Assembly: GCA_905221605.1 (NCBI GenBank)
Contig: CAJNDS010002098.1
Coordinates: 1 to 64,000, forward strand
DNA length: 64,000 nt
Direction: 5' to 3'
DNA from: Symbiodinium natans
Taxonomy: Eukaryota; Sar; Dinophyceae; Suessiales; Symbiodiniaceae
A program made the position numbers and the translations under genes. Position 1 is the first letter of the stretch. Every line of letters begins with the position of its first letter. Shown piece by piece: positions 49,303 to 60,495 of the stretch. Under the pieces are notes generated by a model. That model did not search any database. It worked only from the letters and a program-made list of their open reading frames with translations, and was not told where the DNA came from.

Positions 49303-49596
49303 CTGCGGGGCCCGTGATCCCAAACGCAAGACATCTTTCAACCCCGAATTTATACACTCTGCCCGACAACACAGCCTGAAAGCCGTCAGACAGCAAAGCA
49401 ACTGAGTTACTGATGCAAACGCCAGAAGCGATCCCCAAAGCACCTAACAGGACCCAACAGCCCCAAGCAGCCCTGAAACCGACACGTCACACCCAGGGCC
49501 CCAACTGCCAAGGCCATGGTCCCCGCCGCACACCAGGGGGAACTCGTCACCTGCTCGATGTGCACTGACAAAGCTCGTTTAGAACAGCCACTTGGG

Positions 49597-49695
49597 TATC
49601 TCCCAAAATAGGGGTACCCCTTTTATACCCCAAATAGAATAGAATCCCTTAAGGGACCCCCCCCAAAAGGGTACCCCTGCTTTCGGAAACCCCCA
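49597..49695 (-). repeat. Dispersed G-rich element, minus orientation
   Basis: Begins TCCCAAAATAGGGGTACCCC and ends CTTTCGGAAACCCCC; same ends as 45778-45858. Confidence 0.65.
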
Positions 49696-50546
49696 CTTGT
49701 GAGGGCCTGGAGGCCTGGGCCTCTGGGTCTCAGAGCCTGAAGCCATGGAGCCCACGGCACAAGAGCGAGCACGAGGCGGGACCAACATAAGGATGGTCCA
49801 GCGGCCACTCGAGTAGCCTCTAGAACGTCGCTCCCATCCTGTCTCATGGCCCATGGCCCATCCCTCCCCAAGAGTCATCTCCAAACTTAAGCCAAAACCG
49901 GAAGTCTCGAATTTCCTGAACCGAAGCCCCAAAAAATTGAATTGCCCTCCATTGCCTTACACACTTCAATGCCCGATAGAAAACGATGAGTGTCGTAGTG
50001 AACTCCATGCGACACCATGTGTCCTCCGTGTTAGCAGCTTTTCAAGGAATGACAAGCAGCACACGCACCTCCTCCCCAGGCTTGTGCATCATGTTGTAGC
50101 GCAAGACACTGCGCTCCCGGCCAAGCCTCCTATCTGACCATTGTCCTCCTTGTATCTGCGCTCCACGCCCTGAGAATTATGCTTTTCAGATGCAAGCAAC
50201 AAGGAAAGCTCGCTGAACGATGCGCGTAGTTAACGTCATCAGGGATGTTGTCGCCCAACAGCTAATGCTGCTCAGTATGCCGACATTACATGGGCTTCAT
50301 TTCTCACAGCCAAATCTCGAGCCAGCATCAGAGTATGAATGAAGGCAGGCTGCTGCGGTCCTACATCCCAAGCCGGCCTAACAGAGCTGACTCACTGAAC
50401 TCCAGCTACAAGTACTCCCCTTCCCCAGCTCCCTCGCTACCTCCCTTCCTGAATTCTCTCGAAAGCGGAAACCAGCAAAAACCAAAGCCCTCAAGACTCA
50501 AAATGGAGAACACCCGACCTGCAAACCCATGCAAGTCTGAACACAC

Positions 50547-50625
50547 ATGCGACCCTACACCCTACACCCTACACCCTACACCCTAAACCCTAAACCCCAA
50601 ACCCCAAACCCTGAACCCTACACTG
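50547..50625. repeat. Telomere-like CCCTACA/CCCTAAA array
   Basis: Starts as CCCTACA units and changes to CCCTAAA and CCCCAAA units in the same 7-bp phase. Confidence 0.85.
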
Positions 50626-50828
50626 GGCTGAATTTCTTTTCCCGGCCGGCACAGGACTCAGCTCTCCATGGGTGTTGGCTGCTCCTGCTGGGGCCTTGGC
50701 ACCAATTGTCAAGCCTAAACTCTCGAAACTGAACTTCGGGGTATGTACATGTATACCAGGTATATGGAGTATACGGTCCCCCCCCCCCCCCCCCCCTTCA
50801 GGCCCCGGCTCCCAAAGCAAAAGTGAAC

Positions 50829-50899
50829 CTGAAAAACCTCTGAGGCTTCGGCGCGGCGCGACAGTTGCAGCGGCCGTGAAATAGCGCATACTTCACGAC
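50829..50899 (-). CDS. Candidate exon, frame unresolved
   Basis: The acceptor AGCCAGCAGCAG and donor TTTCAG|GTTCAC are clear. Two frames stay open: REVCAISRPLQLSRRAEASE or VVKYALFHGRCNCRAAPKPQ. Confidence 0.4.
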
Positions 50900-51029
50900 C
50901 TGCTGCTGGCTTTCGGGCTTTGGGGTAGGGCTGGGGTTTGTTCTCCAAACATCTTTTAGGACGTTCGGAAGTTTGTAATTTAGCACCAGACTATACACTT
51001 GTCCTGAACATGATTAACGCTTCTCTTAC

Positions 51030-51194
51030 CGATTCTTGAGTTTCAAGCTGGATCCCTGCAATCTCCAGGCCCGAGCGATGGGAACGCAAACTCTCCCCCC
51101 CCGCCCCCCTCCCTAACACCCCCGCCGCAACATCCCGAATGACTGAAGCGTTTAGGTCGAGCAGGCCATGGTTCTTCGACTTGGGGCCTTCCAG
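51030..51194 (-). CDS. Exon, 55 codons, canonical donor
   Basis: The acceptor CAACGGCTTGAAG and donor GAATCG|GTAAGAG enclose exactly 55 codons, phase 0 at both ends: LEGPKSKNHGLLDLNASVIR ... SGLEIAGIQLETQES. Mixed helix with a glycine-rich loop; family unknown. Confidence 0.6.
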
Positions 51195-51540
51195 CTTCAA
51201 GCCGTTGCGGGTCTCAAGCTTTCAGTGCAGGCTCAAGAAGGAGAACTGTGTATGCTGTTGGCATCGACGACCTTGTTGGTAGTTGTCGCAGGCTTGCACT
51301 AGTCACCCTCGACCCTCACGCATGAGACCTCGTGTCACAAAAGTGGCAGTTCAGCTACAGGATGCGCCCTCACCTCACACAGCAGCTGGCACAACAATGT
51401 ACAGCAGCAAAGGGTGTGAGGGGTACGTATTTGGATGCTCCAAGCAAGCCCGATAGTTTCAGAAGCCTTTGACAACAATCACCCCCGTCATACAGCGAAC
51501 CCAAGTGAGGCCTGACTTGCCAGACCTTGCACTTGCTCAC

Positions 51541-51652
51541 CGGCATTCTTCGCGGCATCAATCGCCACCTTCGAGCTGAGCGGTTGCAGATTTTCAGGTT
51601 GTGGCCTGTGGAGCTTCGGGTGTTCCACTCTGACCTCGAACAGTCTTCGGAC
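51541..51652 (-). CDS. Exon, canonical splice sites
   Basis: The acceptor GTAGCTCCTGTAG and donor GCCG|GTGAGC enclose VRRLFEVRVEHPKLHRPQPE and NLQPLSSKVAIDAAKNA. A TTTAAGGGTTAGGG tract lies on the acceptor side. Confidence 0.6.
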
Positions 51653-52568
51653 CTACAGGAGCTACAGCATAAGATTCACCAAGGGTTTAAGGGTTAGGGA
51701 ATCTCATCACATCTCAAAGTCCTGTGGTTGAAGATGGTTTACGTCCTCAAAACACCTCTGCGTAGCGAAAGGGTGAGGACTTCAAACCCGAACTCAAAAG
51801 CTGAAAGCTCCGAAACTCCCAACATGGCCTTTGTCAGAGGATTCTCGTCCTTCCTCTTCTTGGGCTCATGCCTTAAGAAACCCAGGGAAGTATTGTGGAT
51901 GAAGGGAGCAGGCTTTCTTCAGGCCGTGCTTTCATTGGCAATGAGGAGTGTTTTGGGTTTAAGTTTGCAGGGGGAGCTGGCTGCCGTCGACTTAGGTCTT
52001 TGTTGGCATCTCGTGGGCTTGTCGGATCTGAAGGGTTTAAGGTTCTGTGGGCTTTTGCTGTATCCAGCCTCGAGTGCTTTGGGGTGAGACCTGCAGAATT
52101 ATTGCTAGATGCTTTCTTGACCAACCTTGCGCGTGAACAAAATTCTAGGACAACGCAAACAACAAAGCAAAACATTCCGTAATCTCCTGATGTTTCTTGA
52201 CACAGACTCCTCGAATGACGAGGCGTCCCCCTTTGGCTAGGCAGCCGCAGTCATGACATCAAAGCCTGAACGCTTATCTGGTGGTCCTGCAATGCCCCTC
52301 TCCTGAACTAGTCTGCCAGCTCTATGCTGGTGGTGAGGAGCCTATTTTTCAATGATGGAGACTACATCTCACTCTGCTTTCCCGATCTGTCAGACAAAAT
52401 GGTATTGGGCTCTGTGCCAATAGCATGGCATAGCACTTACCGACATCGGGGTTCAGGATCCAAAAACAAATAAATTCCTAAATTATTTACTCCGATCATT
52501 TCAGCTACCTCATGTGGGAGCCATCCTGCAGACAAGTAATTACGGACACTTCGCCGCAAGCTTCCGAG

Positions 52569-52722
52569 GCGGGACTCTCCGCAGAATTCTCTGAGGGTGG
52601 GCGCTCCAGGGATATTCGGCGGTACTCTTCCGGGCTTCTCTCAAGAATGGCACGCCACGGATACTCGGAGGGACTCTCTGCGGGCTTCTCTGCGGTTGGG
52701 CACTCCAGGGATACTCGGGCCC
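52569..52722. repeat. Three ~50-bp tandem repeats
   Basis: Units start GGGACTCTCCGC / GGTACTCTTCCG / GGGACTCTCTGC and end CCAGGGATATTCG / CCACGGATACTCG / CCAGGGATACTCG. Diverged, so older than the 53-bp minisatellite; unrelated in sequence. Confidence 0.8.
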
Positions 52723-53071
52723 GGGGAGCATGGTTGACTTAAAGTCGAACAACCCCACACCGAGGGTGGGGAATGACTTCTCAAAATCTAAACCCGCAGC
52801 CGCTTTCAGCAGCCCAAACCATCGAAGAAGCTACGCAAAATGCTGGTGCTGAAGCCTGGCTCCCAAGCTTAGGGCGAACCCAACTCCCAAAAGCTTCTTT
52901 AAAGAAAGCAGTTAGTTGTCTTGGCTGGGAAGCCGGGGACCTCTCTACCTCGCTCCTGAGGGAACGGCATCATCAGTCGCAGTCGCGACCTGGCAACGGG
53001 AGTCGCGTCGATCACGCCGTGGGGTGGATTTTGCTTCCTTGTGCTTCCTTACCATGTTGGGCACGTCCGGC

Positions 53072-53233
53072 CTGAAACACAAAAAAGGACAAGAGCACTT
53101 GGACCCCCGATTTGTCACGAAACCCGAATAGTGAAGTGGTGCCTTGTGGTACTCCGGCCCCTCGGGCAGACAGCTGAGGTTCAGGCTGCGACACGGAGGC
53201 CATGTCGATCTGATCCATTTTCTGCACGCAGTC
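53072..53233 (-). CDS. Exon, 54 codons
   Basis: A strong acceptor (GCCAAGCCCGCTGCAG) and donor TTTCAG|GC (a GC donor) enclose exactly 54 codons, phase 0 at both ends: DCVQKMDQIDMASVSQPEPQ ... LFGFRDKSGVQVLLSFFVFQ. Family unknown. Confidence 0.6.
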
Positions 53234-53401
53234 CTGCAGCGGGCTTGGCATCGTGCCAATGTGTCAATAACAGCGTTGCTTAGGCTTAGCCCTTGCATCC
53301 CGAGGCTTCGCTAGGTAGAAGTCGAAGCTGCACCCCAGGGAGGGGAATCTGTCTTGAAGGACGTAGGGCTTGTGGTTTTGTTCAGGGACTCCTGAGATGT
53401 T

Positions 53402-53531
53402 CAGCACGTGCAGGCGAAGCTCTCTGCAGGTGCTTCTCTTTTTGAAAGTAGTGCAAGTCTTTTCGAGGAGGGTCCTGCACCATCTGATTGCAGAAGCCTC
53501 GGTTGTGGAGCAACGGCGAGCTCGACCTGGC
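53402..53531 (-). CDS. Candidate exon, frame unresolved
   Basis: The acceptor CAGCCAGCATGCCAG is clear. All three frames are mostly open; VELAVAPQPRLLQSDGAGPS or RARRCSTTEASAIRWCRTLL are the best. Confidence 0.35.
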
Positions 53532-53825
53532 ATGCTGGCTGAGATGCCCAGAGGACCGTAAAGACACTAAACTGGGACTAGCGGCTATGGACTCATTTAA
53601 CAGACACGATTTGTCGAACTGTATGCAATGAACGCGACAGTGCGTGCGTGTGAGCTTTTGCAGTATTCGTTGTCATGGCTTCCTTGTCGTTTTCGGGAAA
53701 TGGTCATAATACATGCCTGTTGCCCGCATGGGGATCACGCGAAGACATATAGGCTGCAAAGAGGCGTGTTGGTTGGGGGTTGCGCAGCCCACGAACGCTC
53801 AAAGGTACAACGATGCGAAACAAAC

Positions 53826-53852
53826 CTGTTCTCGTCGCAGAACTGGCGGTAA
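53826..53852 (-). CDS. Candidate 27-bp microexon
   Basis: The acceptor AACAACGCTAG and donor GAACAG|GTTTGT enclose YRQFCDEN. Very short. Confidence 0.3.
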
Positions 53853-54329
53853 CTAGCGTTGTTGAGAGGACCCCCCATTTGCAAACAAAATGGTCGGACC
53901 ATGCCGTTTGAGGCAAAACAATGCACGGGTCAGAGTCTCAGAGGGGTGTCATCAAAAGATCTGCTGCTGCGGAGCTGCACTTTCCGTCTGCCAGGACATC
54001 GGTCTGTTTCTGCTTCTCACTGAGCATGAAAGGGATGAAAGGCTTGGGGAAACTTCAGGATGCAAGCCAACATGCACCGGAGGTTTCTTGAACTTCCGGA
54101 TTCAGATCCTTTCAGTCCTCAAAAAATCGACATCTGCTTTTGGCCCTGAGATCTGAACCTCAAGTAGACTCCTAAATGCCACCTTTCCCCTCCGCTAAGC
54201 ATGCCGGGACGACAGCGTGTCGATCCAGTATTTGTTCCACAGCAGCTCTAGGATTGTATTGTCCTCAGTGCACAGGGATCTTGGGCCCAAGGCTTAGGGC
54301 TTCGGAGTCCGCAAACTTCCGAGCAAGCT

Positions 54330-54487
54330 GAAAGCTTGAGGACAGCAACAAAGGAGGTCGCCAGTAGGCTGCAAGCCTGTAAGCCGAAAGCACATAGCTC
54401 TGCGGTGCTACAGTCGACGGCGATGACGGCGACGGCGACAACGATTACCACGGGCAGCAACAACCCACCCCAATGCAACTGCTTTAC
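54330..54487 (-). CDS. Candidate exon with a strong membrane segment
   Basis: The frame VKQLHWGGLLLPVVIVVAVA continues VIAVDCSTAELCAF, a likely transmembrane helix or signal anchor. No ATG is visible at its head, so it is probably internal; limits approximate. Confidence 0.35.
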
Positions 54488-55024
54488 TGCTTACTGCTCG
54501 TTTACTCCATTGTGCTGCTGCCCCTGTCCGTGCACGAAATGTAGGTACTGTAAGGTCCATGCCAAGCTGTTCTTGAAGATCTCAATGGGAAGGGAATAGT
54601 ACCTGTAAGACAGCCAGGGTTCAGCCGTTTAGACTGAGAGGGCTTGGGGTGTGGTGTCGGACCCTATCCGGCCCGCCTCAACCCTAATCAACTTCGACGC
54701 CTTCCATCCTAGGCCCAAGACTTCATCCTGCATGAGCTTGCCATGGTCAATCTAAGGTAGCTATCCGGCTGTAGCCATACTCTGCAGGTGGCTTGCTTCG
54801 TGTGGAGCAGAAACAATGAAGGTTGGGATTTGATACTCCCGAAGATGCTCACAGGCAAACCTTACACTCTAACCTGAGCCTGGCATTTGGAAGAAATGGC
54901 GGATTTTTTCATGAATGAGCCGCTCACTTAAGGAAGCCCATGGAAATGTTGATGAAAAAAGGGTTCCAGTCCACAGGGTGGACATCACAGAATAGTGTGT
55001 GCCCTGAAGCCGGGTGGAGGATAC

Positions 55025-55227
55025 CTGGCTACCCGCCAACAACCCAAGCATTCGGTTTAGCTGCCACAGCGGCTTAGCACCCCGTTTGGACGAAAACTGC
55101 TTCACCAACCAACTCGTGCTAGCGCACTGCTTGCAATGAACGCCAAAATCCTCGATCTTGTCCAAAGGGATAGGCCTCAGTGTGAAGATTTCTCTTGCGG
55201 CATGGGCTGGTTTGACCGGTATCGTAC
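55025..55227 (-). CDS. Exon, unknown function
   Basis: The acceptor CAGCTGCAAAG and donor GTAGCCAG|GTATCC enclose over 65 codons including TIPVKPAHAAREIFTLRPIP, LDKIEDFGVHCKQCASTSWL and NRMLGLLAGSQ. HCKQC is a cysteine pair, but no zinc-finger family is clear. Confidence 0.55.
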
Positions 55228-55330
55228 CTTTGCAGCTGCATTTAAGCAAATGAGGTGCCAGTCACTCTGTCACAGCCCCCTGGATCCAAACTCCCAGCTT
55301 TACTTAGTCCACTTAGGCCCTTAGGCTCTG

Positions 55331-55407
55331 AGGCCCTAAACCCTAAACCCTAAAACCCGAAAACCCTAAAAACCCTAAACTCCCTAAACCCTATAGACCC
55401 CAAACCC
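55331..55407. repeat. Telomere-like CCCTAAA array, with slipped units
   Basis: CCCTAAA with CCCTAAAA, CCCGAAA and CCCTATAG variants, immediately downstream of the stop at 55408. Confidence 0.85.
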
Positions 55408-55473
55408 TTAGGCCACTGGCTGGTACTCTCCAGGCCCCTCGTCTGGTGGAGAGTAGCCTTCATCGAATTTAGG
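55408..55473 (-). CDS. Terminal exon, gene model G
   Basis: The acceptor CTCAGTCCAAAG is followed by PKFDEGYSPPDEGPGEYQPV-A and TAA at 55408-55410, 66 bp exactly. An acidic, proline/glycine-rich tail typical of a disordered C-terminus. Confidence 0.55.
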   Translation of the reverse strand, partial: PKFDEGYSPPDEGPGEYQPVA

Positions 55474-55897
55474 CTTTGGACTGAGATGAATCCAACTCCG
55501 GCTTCAGCTGGGTGCAGGGCTTGAAGGCTTTAGGGTCTCTGCTAGGGTTTATTGAAAGGGCGGGGCTTAGGGCTAAGGCCTAGTATCTAGGACTTCAGGC
55601 ACTGGGTCCTCGGGTCTTGTGGCGGCTTTAAGGTCAATGCAAAGTGGAGACACAAGACGCGGGCGAACACGGGCGAACATTAGACCACAGTCCCCCCAAA
55701 TCCTAATCTGAACCTTTTTAAAATTGTCATTTTGCTCACGTCAAGGTCTTCGTCGTTTATCGCCAACAGTATACTGACCATGTGTAACAAGTTTTCCGCT
55801 GTCGAGCAAGGACACATGTTGCATGCTACTGACTTCAATTTCTAGTTTAGACACCGCTTCTTGGAAATCGAACTAGCCGTACGGTTCATCATCTGCT

Positions 55898-56500
55898 GTG
55901 CCTTCTCAAGCCAGTGTATTTACGTTTCCAGAGCTTCCTTGCAAGATGTGCAATACGAATGTCGCCACTAAAGCATGGCAAAAGAGCCTTCAGCACAACT
56001 GGGTGACCTCAAATGACAGCAGCTGGATGGATGTCCGTTTCGTTTTTTGGAACCAAGTTTTTCGTGAACTGTCGGAGCCCGGCTGTTGCTCTGCACCGCA
56101 GCTGCCACGCTGTTATGGAAGCAGTGGGATATGGAGGGGGATGGAGGAGGATGGAGAAAAACGGCGACGAACGGGCTCAGCTGCGGGCAACGCTCAAATT
56201 TTCAAATCTTGCTGGAGCTTGTGGGCCCATGCATGGTTGTACTGCGTTGCGCCGTTACGTGGGAGACCTTCTCCCTTTAAGCCAAGAAACCGAAGACCCT
56301 ATCCCGAAAGGCCCTGCGGACAGTTCCTAGCCTCACATCCACCCCTACAACTACACCCTGAAGGCCTAAACTCCCGACAGACCTCAACCTTCGACGCGCT
56401 GAACCCGAGCCTGCAGGGTAGGTGCGGAACGCCCCGATGTCCACTTTGCCAGAGGCGCAGGTGCGGACCTGAAAATGTGAGGAGGTCGCATTCGCTTTGA
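55898..56500 (+). CDS. Open frame, 200 codons, plus strand, hypothetical
   Basis: The longest plus-strand frame outside repeats and the copia element: MPSQASVFTFPELPCKMCNT ... QRRRCGPENVRRSHSL. It contradicts the minus-strand rule and has no domain. It may be chance or a plus-strand insert. Confidence 0.25.
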   Translation: MPSQASVFTFPELPCKMCNTNVATKAWQKSLQHNWVTSNDSSWMDVRFVFWNQVFRELSEPGCCSAPQLPRCYGSSGIWRGMEEDGEKRRRTGSAAGNAQIFKSCWSLWAHAWLYCVAPLRGRPSPFKPRNRRPYPERPCGQFLASHPPLQLHPEGLNSRQTSTFDALNPSLQGRCGTPRCPLCQRRRCGPENVRRSHSL

Positions 56501-57226
56501 ATTTCGATGAAGTATCCGCCGGAACCCGGCTATCCCAGCTGAGTACAAGCTCACATTAGTCGCACCAACTCACTTTCATTCCAGCCCTGGACAGAAGAAC
56601 GCAATGACTCCAAGTATCTCCAAGCCACATGCCAAAGCCTGAAACCTCGGATGCGTCAACCGCTGGGGGCATGACTGGGTCCACCACCACGGCGAGGAAG
56701 GGCTCCTGATGCTGCTGGTACCTCTGGGCTGCAGTTTAGGAGAGCGTGTAGCGGCCTTCTGGGGGTTTGGGCCTATGTTCTTGCAGGATATGCAAAGAAA
56801 GGCCCTGTAGCATGCTGTCGGCTAGATCCTGTGTTCATGCCCACGCAAGACATAACGGCAACCGGCCCAACTAATCAGACCGGGGACTTCACAGTGAAGT
56901 CGCATTCAGAAACGCTTGAGCAGACAGCCTTACATCTGCAAAGCATAAGCCAACAATTTCAAAACCTGAGCCTAAAGGTCCTTCGGGGCTCAGGGCCCTC
57001 CGAACCCCAAACTCTAGACCTTAATCCCCGAATCGTAAACTAAGCCGAGAACCTTTCGACACGCCACGCGAGCCCGCAGTAGTGTGAAAGGGCTCTTTAG
57101 GGTTTTAGGCCGGCGTAGGCTTAGGATCTGACAGAAGTGCCGCAGTGCTGTTTCAACCCCCTATAGCTCTGACTCTACTCCAGAAATACTGTCCTAGTGT
57201 CAAAAGATGTCAAACGCGCCCTGTCA

Positions 57227-57603
<377 letters not shown>

Positions 57604-58242
57604 CTTAGGCTTTGGAAAGGGGGCACAGGGCTCGTGGATCCTCGTGGTGCTTGGAAGGCCTGGGAGTGATTAGTTTAGGAATCTGACGCTTCGCTGGGCT
57701 CATCGGGAACAGGAACTGTCAAGAAGAGCATGCGTCTAGCACTGAAGAAAACTCAGTTCCTAGCTATCACTCTTTGGGATGCGGTGGATGTTGCCTCCTG
57801 GATCTCTGACACTGACCGACAAATCACAACAGACAAGTTGAAGCTCTCTGGGAAACGAGTCCATCTCATCAGCCCACTAAACTACACATCACGGAGCGCA
57901 AACACCTTGTCTGATCACTAATCTCCGGATGGCTCAATCCAACCTTAAACACCTGACAGCTCCAAAACCCGAATGTCTCAAATCGCAGCCCTGGTCACCA
58001 GTAGACAAAAGAATGCTCAAGTTGAAACCCCGAGTCCCCAACGCTTCCCATCCTTATACTTCTCACATCCCCCCATCAGCGATGCTCCAGAGCCCTACAG
58101 TTACAATCGTGAGCTGTAGAGCCCTAAACGTGCTGAGCCCTGGGTCAGAGTCTGAAGCCCTGCACGGCCTTACACCTTGCAGCCCCAAGGGCCCCTGACG
58201 GCCCCCCGAACGCGAGGGAGCGTTTACGACTCGGTATTCCGC

Positions 58243-58341
58243 TTACTCTTCAATCTCCACAGCATTCCACAGCTCTAAAGCCAGAGGCTGCCACTCGGTG
58301 AAGGTCACCATGAATTCGTTGGCGCCTGCGCCGGCATTCAC
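58243..58341 (-). CDS. Terminal exon, gene model H
   Basis: The acceptor CACATATTGCCAG is followed by exactly 32 codons VNAGAGANEFMVTFTEWQPL, ALELWNAVEIEE and TAA at 58243-58245. Very protein-like; family unknown. Confidence 0.6.
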   Translation of the reverse strand: MNAGAGANEFMVTFTEWQPLALELWNAVEIEE

Positions 58342-58917
58342 CTGGCAATATGTGTTCCCAAGTTTCGTGCTCAGGAGCTTGGCCTGGGGAGGTGTAGGGC
58401 TCTAATAAAACTGTCCTAAACTTCAAGTGTAGCGCTGCCTTGTTGAGCAAAGTGTGGTCACTGGCTAGCCCGCAGCTCCCAGAAGCCTTGTCGCCTCTTG
58501 CTTTAGGGATCTTTAGGGTCTTACGGTCGCTGCGCTTTCGCTGCGGATGCCTCTCCCAATTTGACCATCACCTGCTCTGCCCGCTTCACACTTCCGAGAT
58601 CTTCCATTGCTCGGGAGTTGGCGAGGCTCTGGGACCCAGGGTCGAAGGTCGGATGTTACAATCTGCGGCGATGATCCGGCCCTGAGCTTCGGCAGCGGTC
58701 CTGGTTTGTTTAGTTTGGATGCGGTCGTCGATGAGGCTCTGCGTCTTTACATCGCTGTCGCGGCGAAGCTGAGACTTTGGAAATGCGGATATGCAGGCAA
58801 TTGCGCCGCTGTGCTGGCTGCCGTAGTACGACCGACTGCTGGATTTCGTTTCGGGGGGTTTTGCTGTTTCGCCCCGCTTGAACTGGGTGCGTTGCAGTGC
58901 GTCTCCCCTCAGAGAAC

Positions 58918-59085
58918 TCCTTTCAGGCTTCCGGAGTTTGCTTCATGCTTTGTGTGGAGACTTCGGGTGTGCGGTCGGCTCCACATGTGTTTTATCAGAG
59001 TCGATGGTTCATGGGCTGCGCCCAACATGTTGTGGCAGGAAGCACGGCTTCCGATTCCGGTATTGGGGGGTGTTAAGCTATTGGA
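58918..59085 (-). CDS. Candidate exon, CCCTAAA on its acceptor side
   Basis: The acceptor TTTTGGAAGCAG, 19 bp after CCCTAGACCCTGAACC, is followed by SNSLTPPNTGIGSRASCHNM and LGAAHEPSTLIKHMWSRPHT, 56 open codons to AAAGGA|GTTCTC. Confidence 0.45.
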
Positions 59086-59103
59086 CTGCTTCCAAAATCC
59101 AAG

Positions 59104-59132
59104 GTTCAGGGTCTAGGGTTTAGGGTTTAGGG
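59104..59132. repeat. Telomere-like TTTAGGG tract
   Basis: TTCAGGG, TCTAGGG and TTTAGGG units. With CCCTAAA at 59477-59490 it brackets a ~400-bp intron-like interval. Confidence 0.8.
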
Positions 59133-59500
59133 GCTCAGGATCGGCCAAGCACATCCAGAAGAAACCACGCAAAGTTTCAACCCTTGGGCCCCAGCCCGCG
59201 TCTCCGTGCCCTCCACTGGCAGCGGGAAAGCATCCATGATGATGAAGGTTCTGTCCGCTGTGACCTGGCATGTGGAGACGGTGGTGTCAGGAATGAACAG
59301 GGCATTTTCCCAAAATGCGATGTTATAGAACAACGACTTGCTGTTTCTAGCATCCCCCGCCCAGGAAAAGGAGAGCAGTCTCTTAGGACAGGCCCAAACG
59401 AGGGAGCCGCAGAACGACTGCTCGTGGAAACCTTGTGATGGTATGCTGCAGAGTATTTGGCTATCATAAACAAAGACCCTAAACCCTAAATTGCTAAAGC

Positions 59501-59624
59501 CTCGAGATTTTTTGCCGTTTTACAACGTTGAGGCGATTCCTGGACCTCAAGATCGGATCTCCTCACAACGTGGACATGCCGCTGCCATTCGGGGAGTAGA
59601 CAAGGTCCGAGCGCAGGGGTACGG
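59501..59624 (-). CDS. Exon with GC donor next to telomere-like motif
   Basis: The frame RTPALGPCLLPEWQRHVHVV, RRSDLEVQESPQRCKTAKNL-E ends CTCGAG|GCTTTAG, followed by TTTAGGGTTTAGGG. The acceptor AATCCAAG is tentative. Confidence 0.45.
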
Positions 59625-60246
59625 CTTGGATTCGCTTAGAGTTTTATGTGGGCTTAGCAACTGGGGTTGTAGGAGCTCTGAACCCAGAAGTGCTTGCATG
59701 TCCTTACAACTAGTCCGTCTAGCTTGTAGTGGGTCACAACAATGACTCATGGTTCTTGACAAAATAGCTCGGTGAGGTTGATGCACCAACAGTCAGCTCG
59801 AACCACGCCCTTCAAGGATTCCCCACGTCACCCCAAAACCCTGAACTATAAACCCTTAAACTACAAACATTCACCGGAACCCGGCCAAACCAGGCCTTGC
59901 CCTGCATCAGGCCCATGACCTGCCCACACGGCAAGAGACAACACAAAGACCCAAGTACCACGATCGCAGCACATACTAACATATTAGTAGGGTTTAGGGT
60001 TTAGTGTTTTAGAAACATTCAAGTTTTCATGACGCTCAAAACGACATGCGGTAACGAGGGGGGAAGGGCGACCGGGAGGCCTAGTTGAAGCCCCCCCCGA
60101 AATCTGCCTAAATCACTGTGTGTGCAAGAAACTTTCGACAAAGTCTGCAGCTGACGCCCCCCCACACCTCACCCCCTCGCCTACCCAACCCGAACCCCCA
60201 ACCTAAACCCTATGCGGAGCTGCAACTGGTATTGTAGAAAGAAGTT

Positions 60247-60495
60247 AGTGTTGGAAGTTGAAAGGGTTAATAAACCCGGAAATCATTTTTTGGCTCAAGA
60301 CTGGGCCATGTGCCTGGTAGTAAAAGGTGAGTGCCCTGTGGTTTGGGTTTGTTGTGTGGTTGATCCAGGGAAATCAAGGGATTCTGTTGGGGTTGACTTT
60401 TCGGTTTCTCGTCCCCCTTCGGGTTCCCCCCGTAGGTTATGAGCCCAAATTAGGCTTCCTGCGGTATAGGTAAGATTCTACGCTTGTTTGGCGCA
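60247..60495 (+). other. Leader or possible 5' LTR part of the copia element
   Basis: Between a TGTTGGAAG start-like motif and the gag ATG. The 3' LTR is outside the window, so LTR status cannot be tested here. It contains the spliced-leader-like motif at 60276-60299. No good primer-binding site was found. Confidence 0.3.
60276..60299 (+). other. Spliced-leader relic upstream of gag
   Basis: CCGGAAATCATTTTTTGGCTCAAG-like segment; TTTTGGCTCAAG is an exact 12-base match to the 3' part of the dinoflagellate spliced leader, with the 5' part diverged by indels. It lies in the sense orientation, about 200 bp before the ATG. Confidence 0.45.

Noticed and set aside
51728-52087. Plus-strand 119-codon leucine-rich frame
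   Set aside because: It opposes all neighbours, and the leucine richness mirrors a Lys/Pro/Ser-rich minus frame; strand could not be decided, so neither is listed.
59177-59333. Minus-strand open frame starting FYNIAFWENALF
   Set aside because: Protein-like, but it lies within an interval bracketed as an intron (59104-59490) and has no clear splice sites.
60425-60455. Primer-binding site (GTAGGTTATGAGCCC) for reverse transcription
   Set aside because: Only partial similarity to the initiator-tRNA complement, and no LTR end beside it can be verified.
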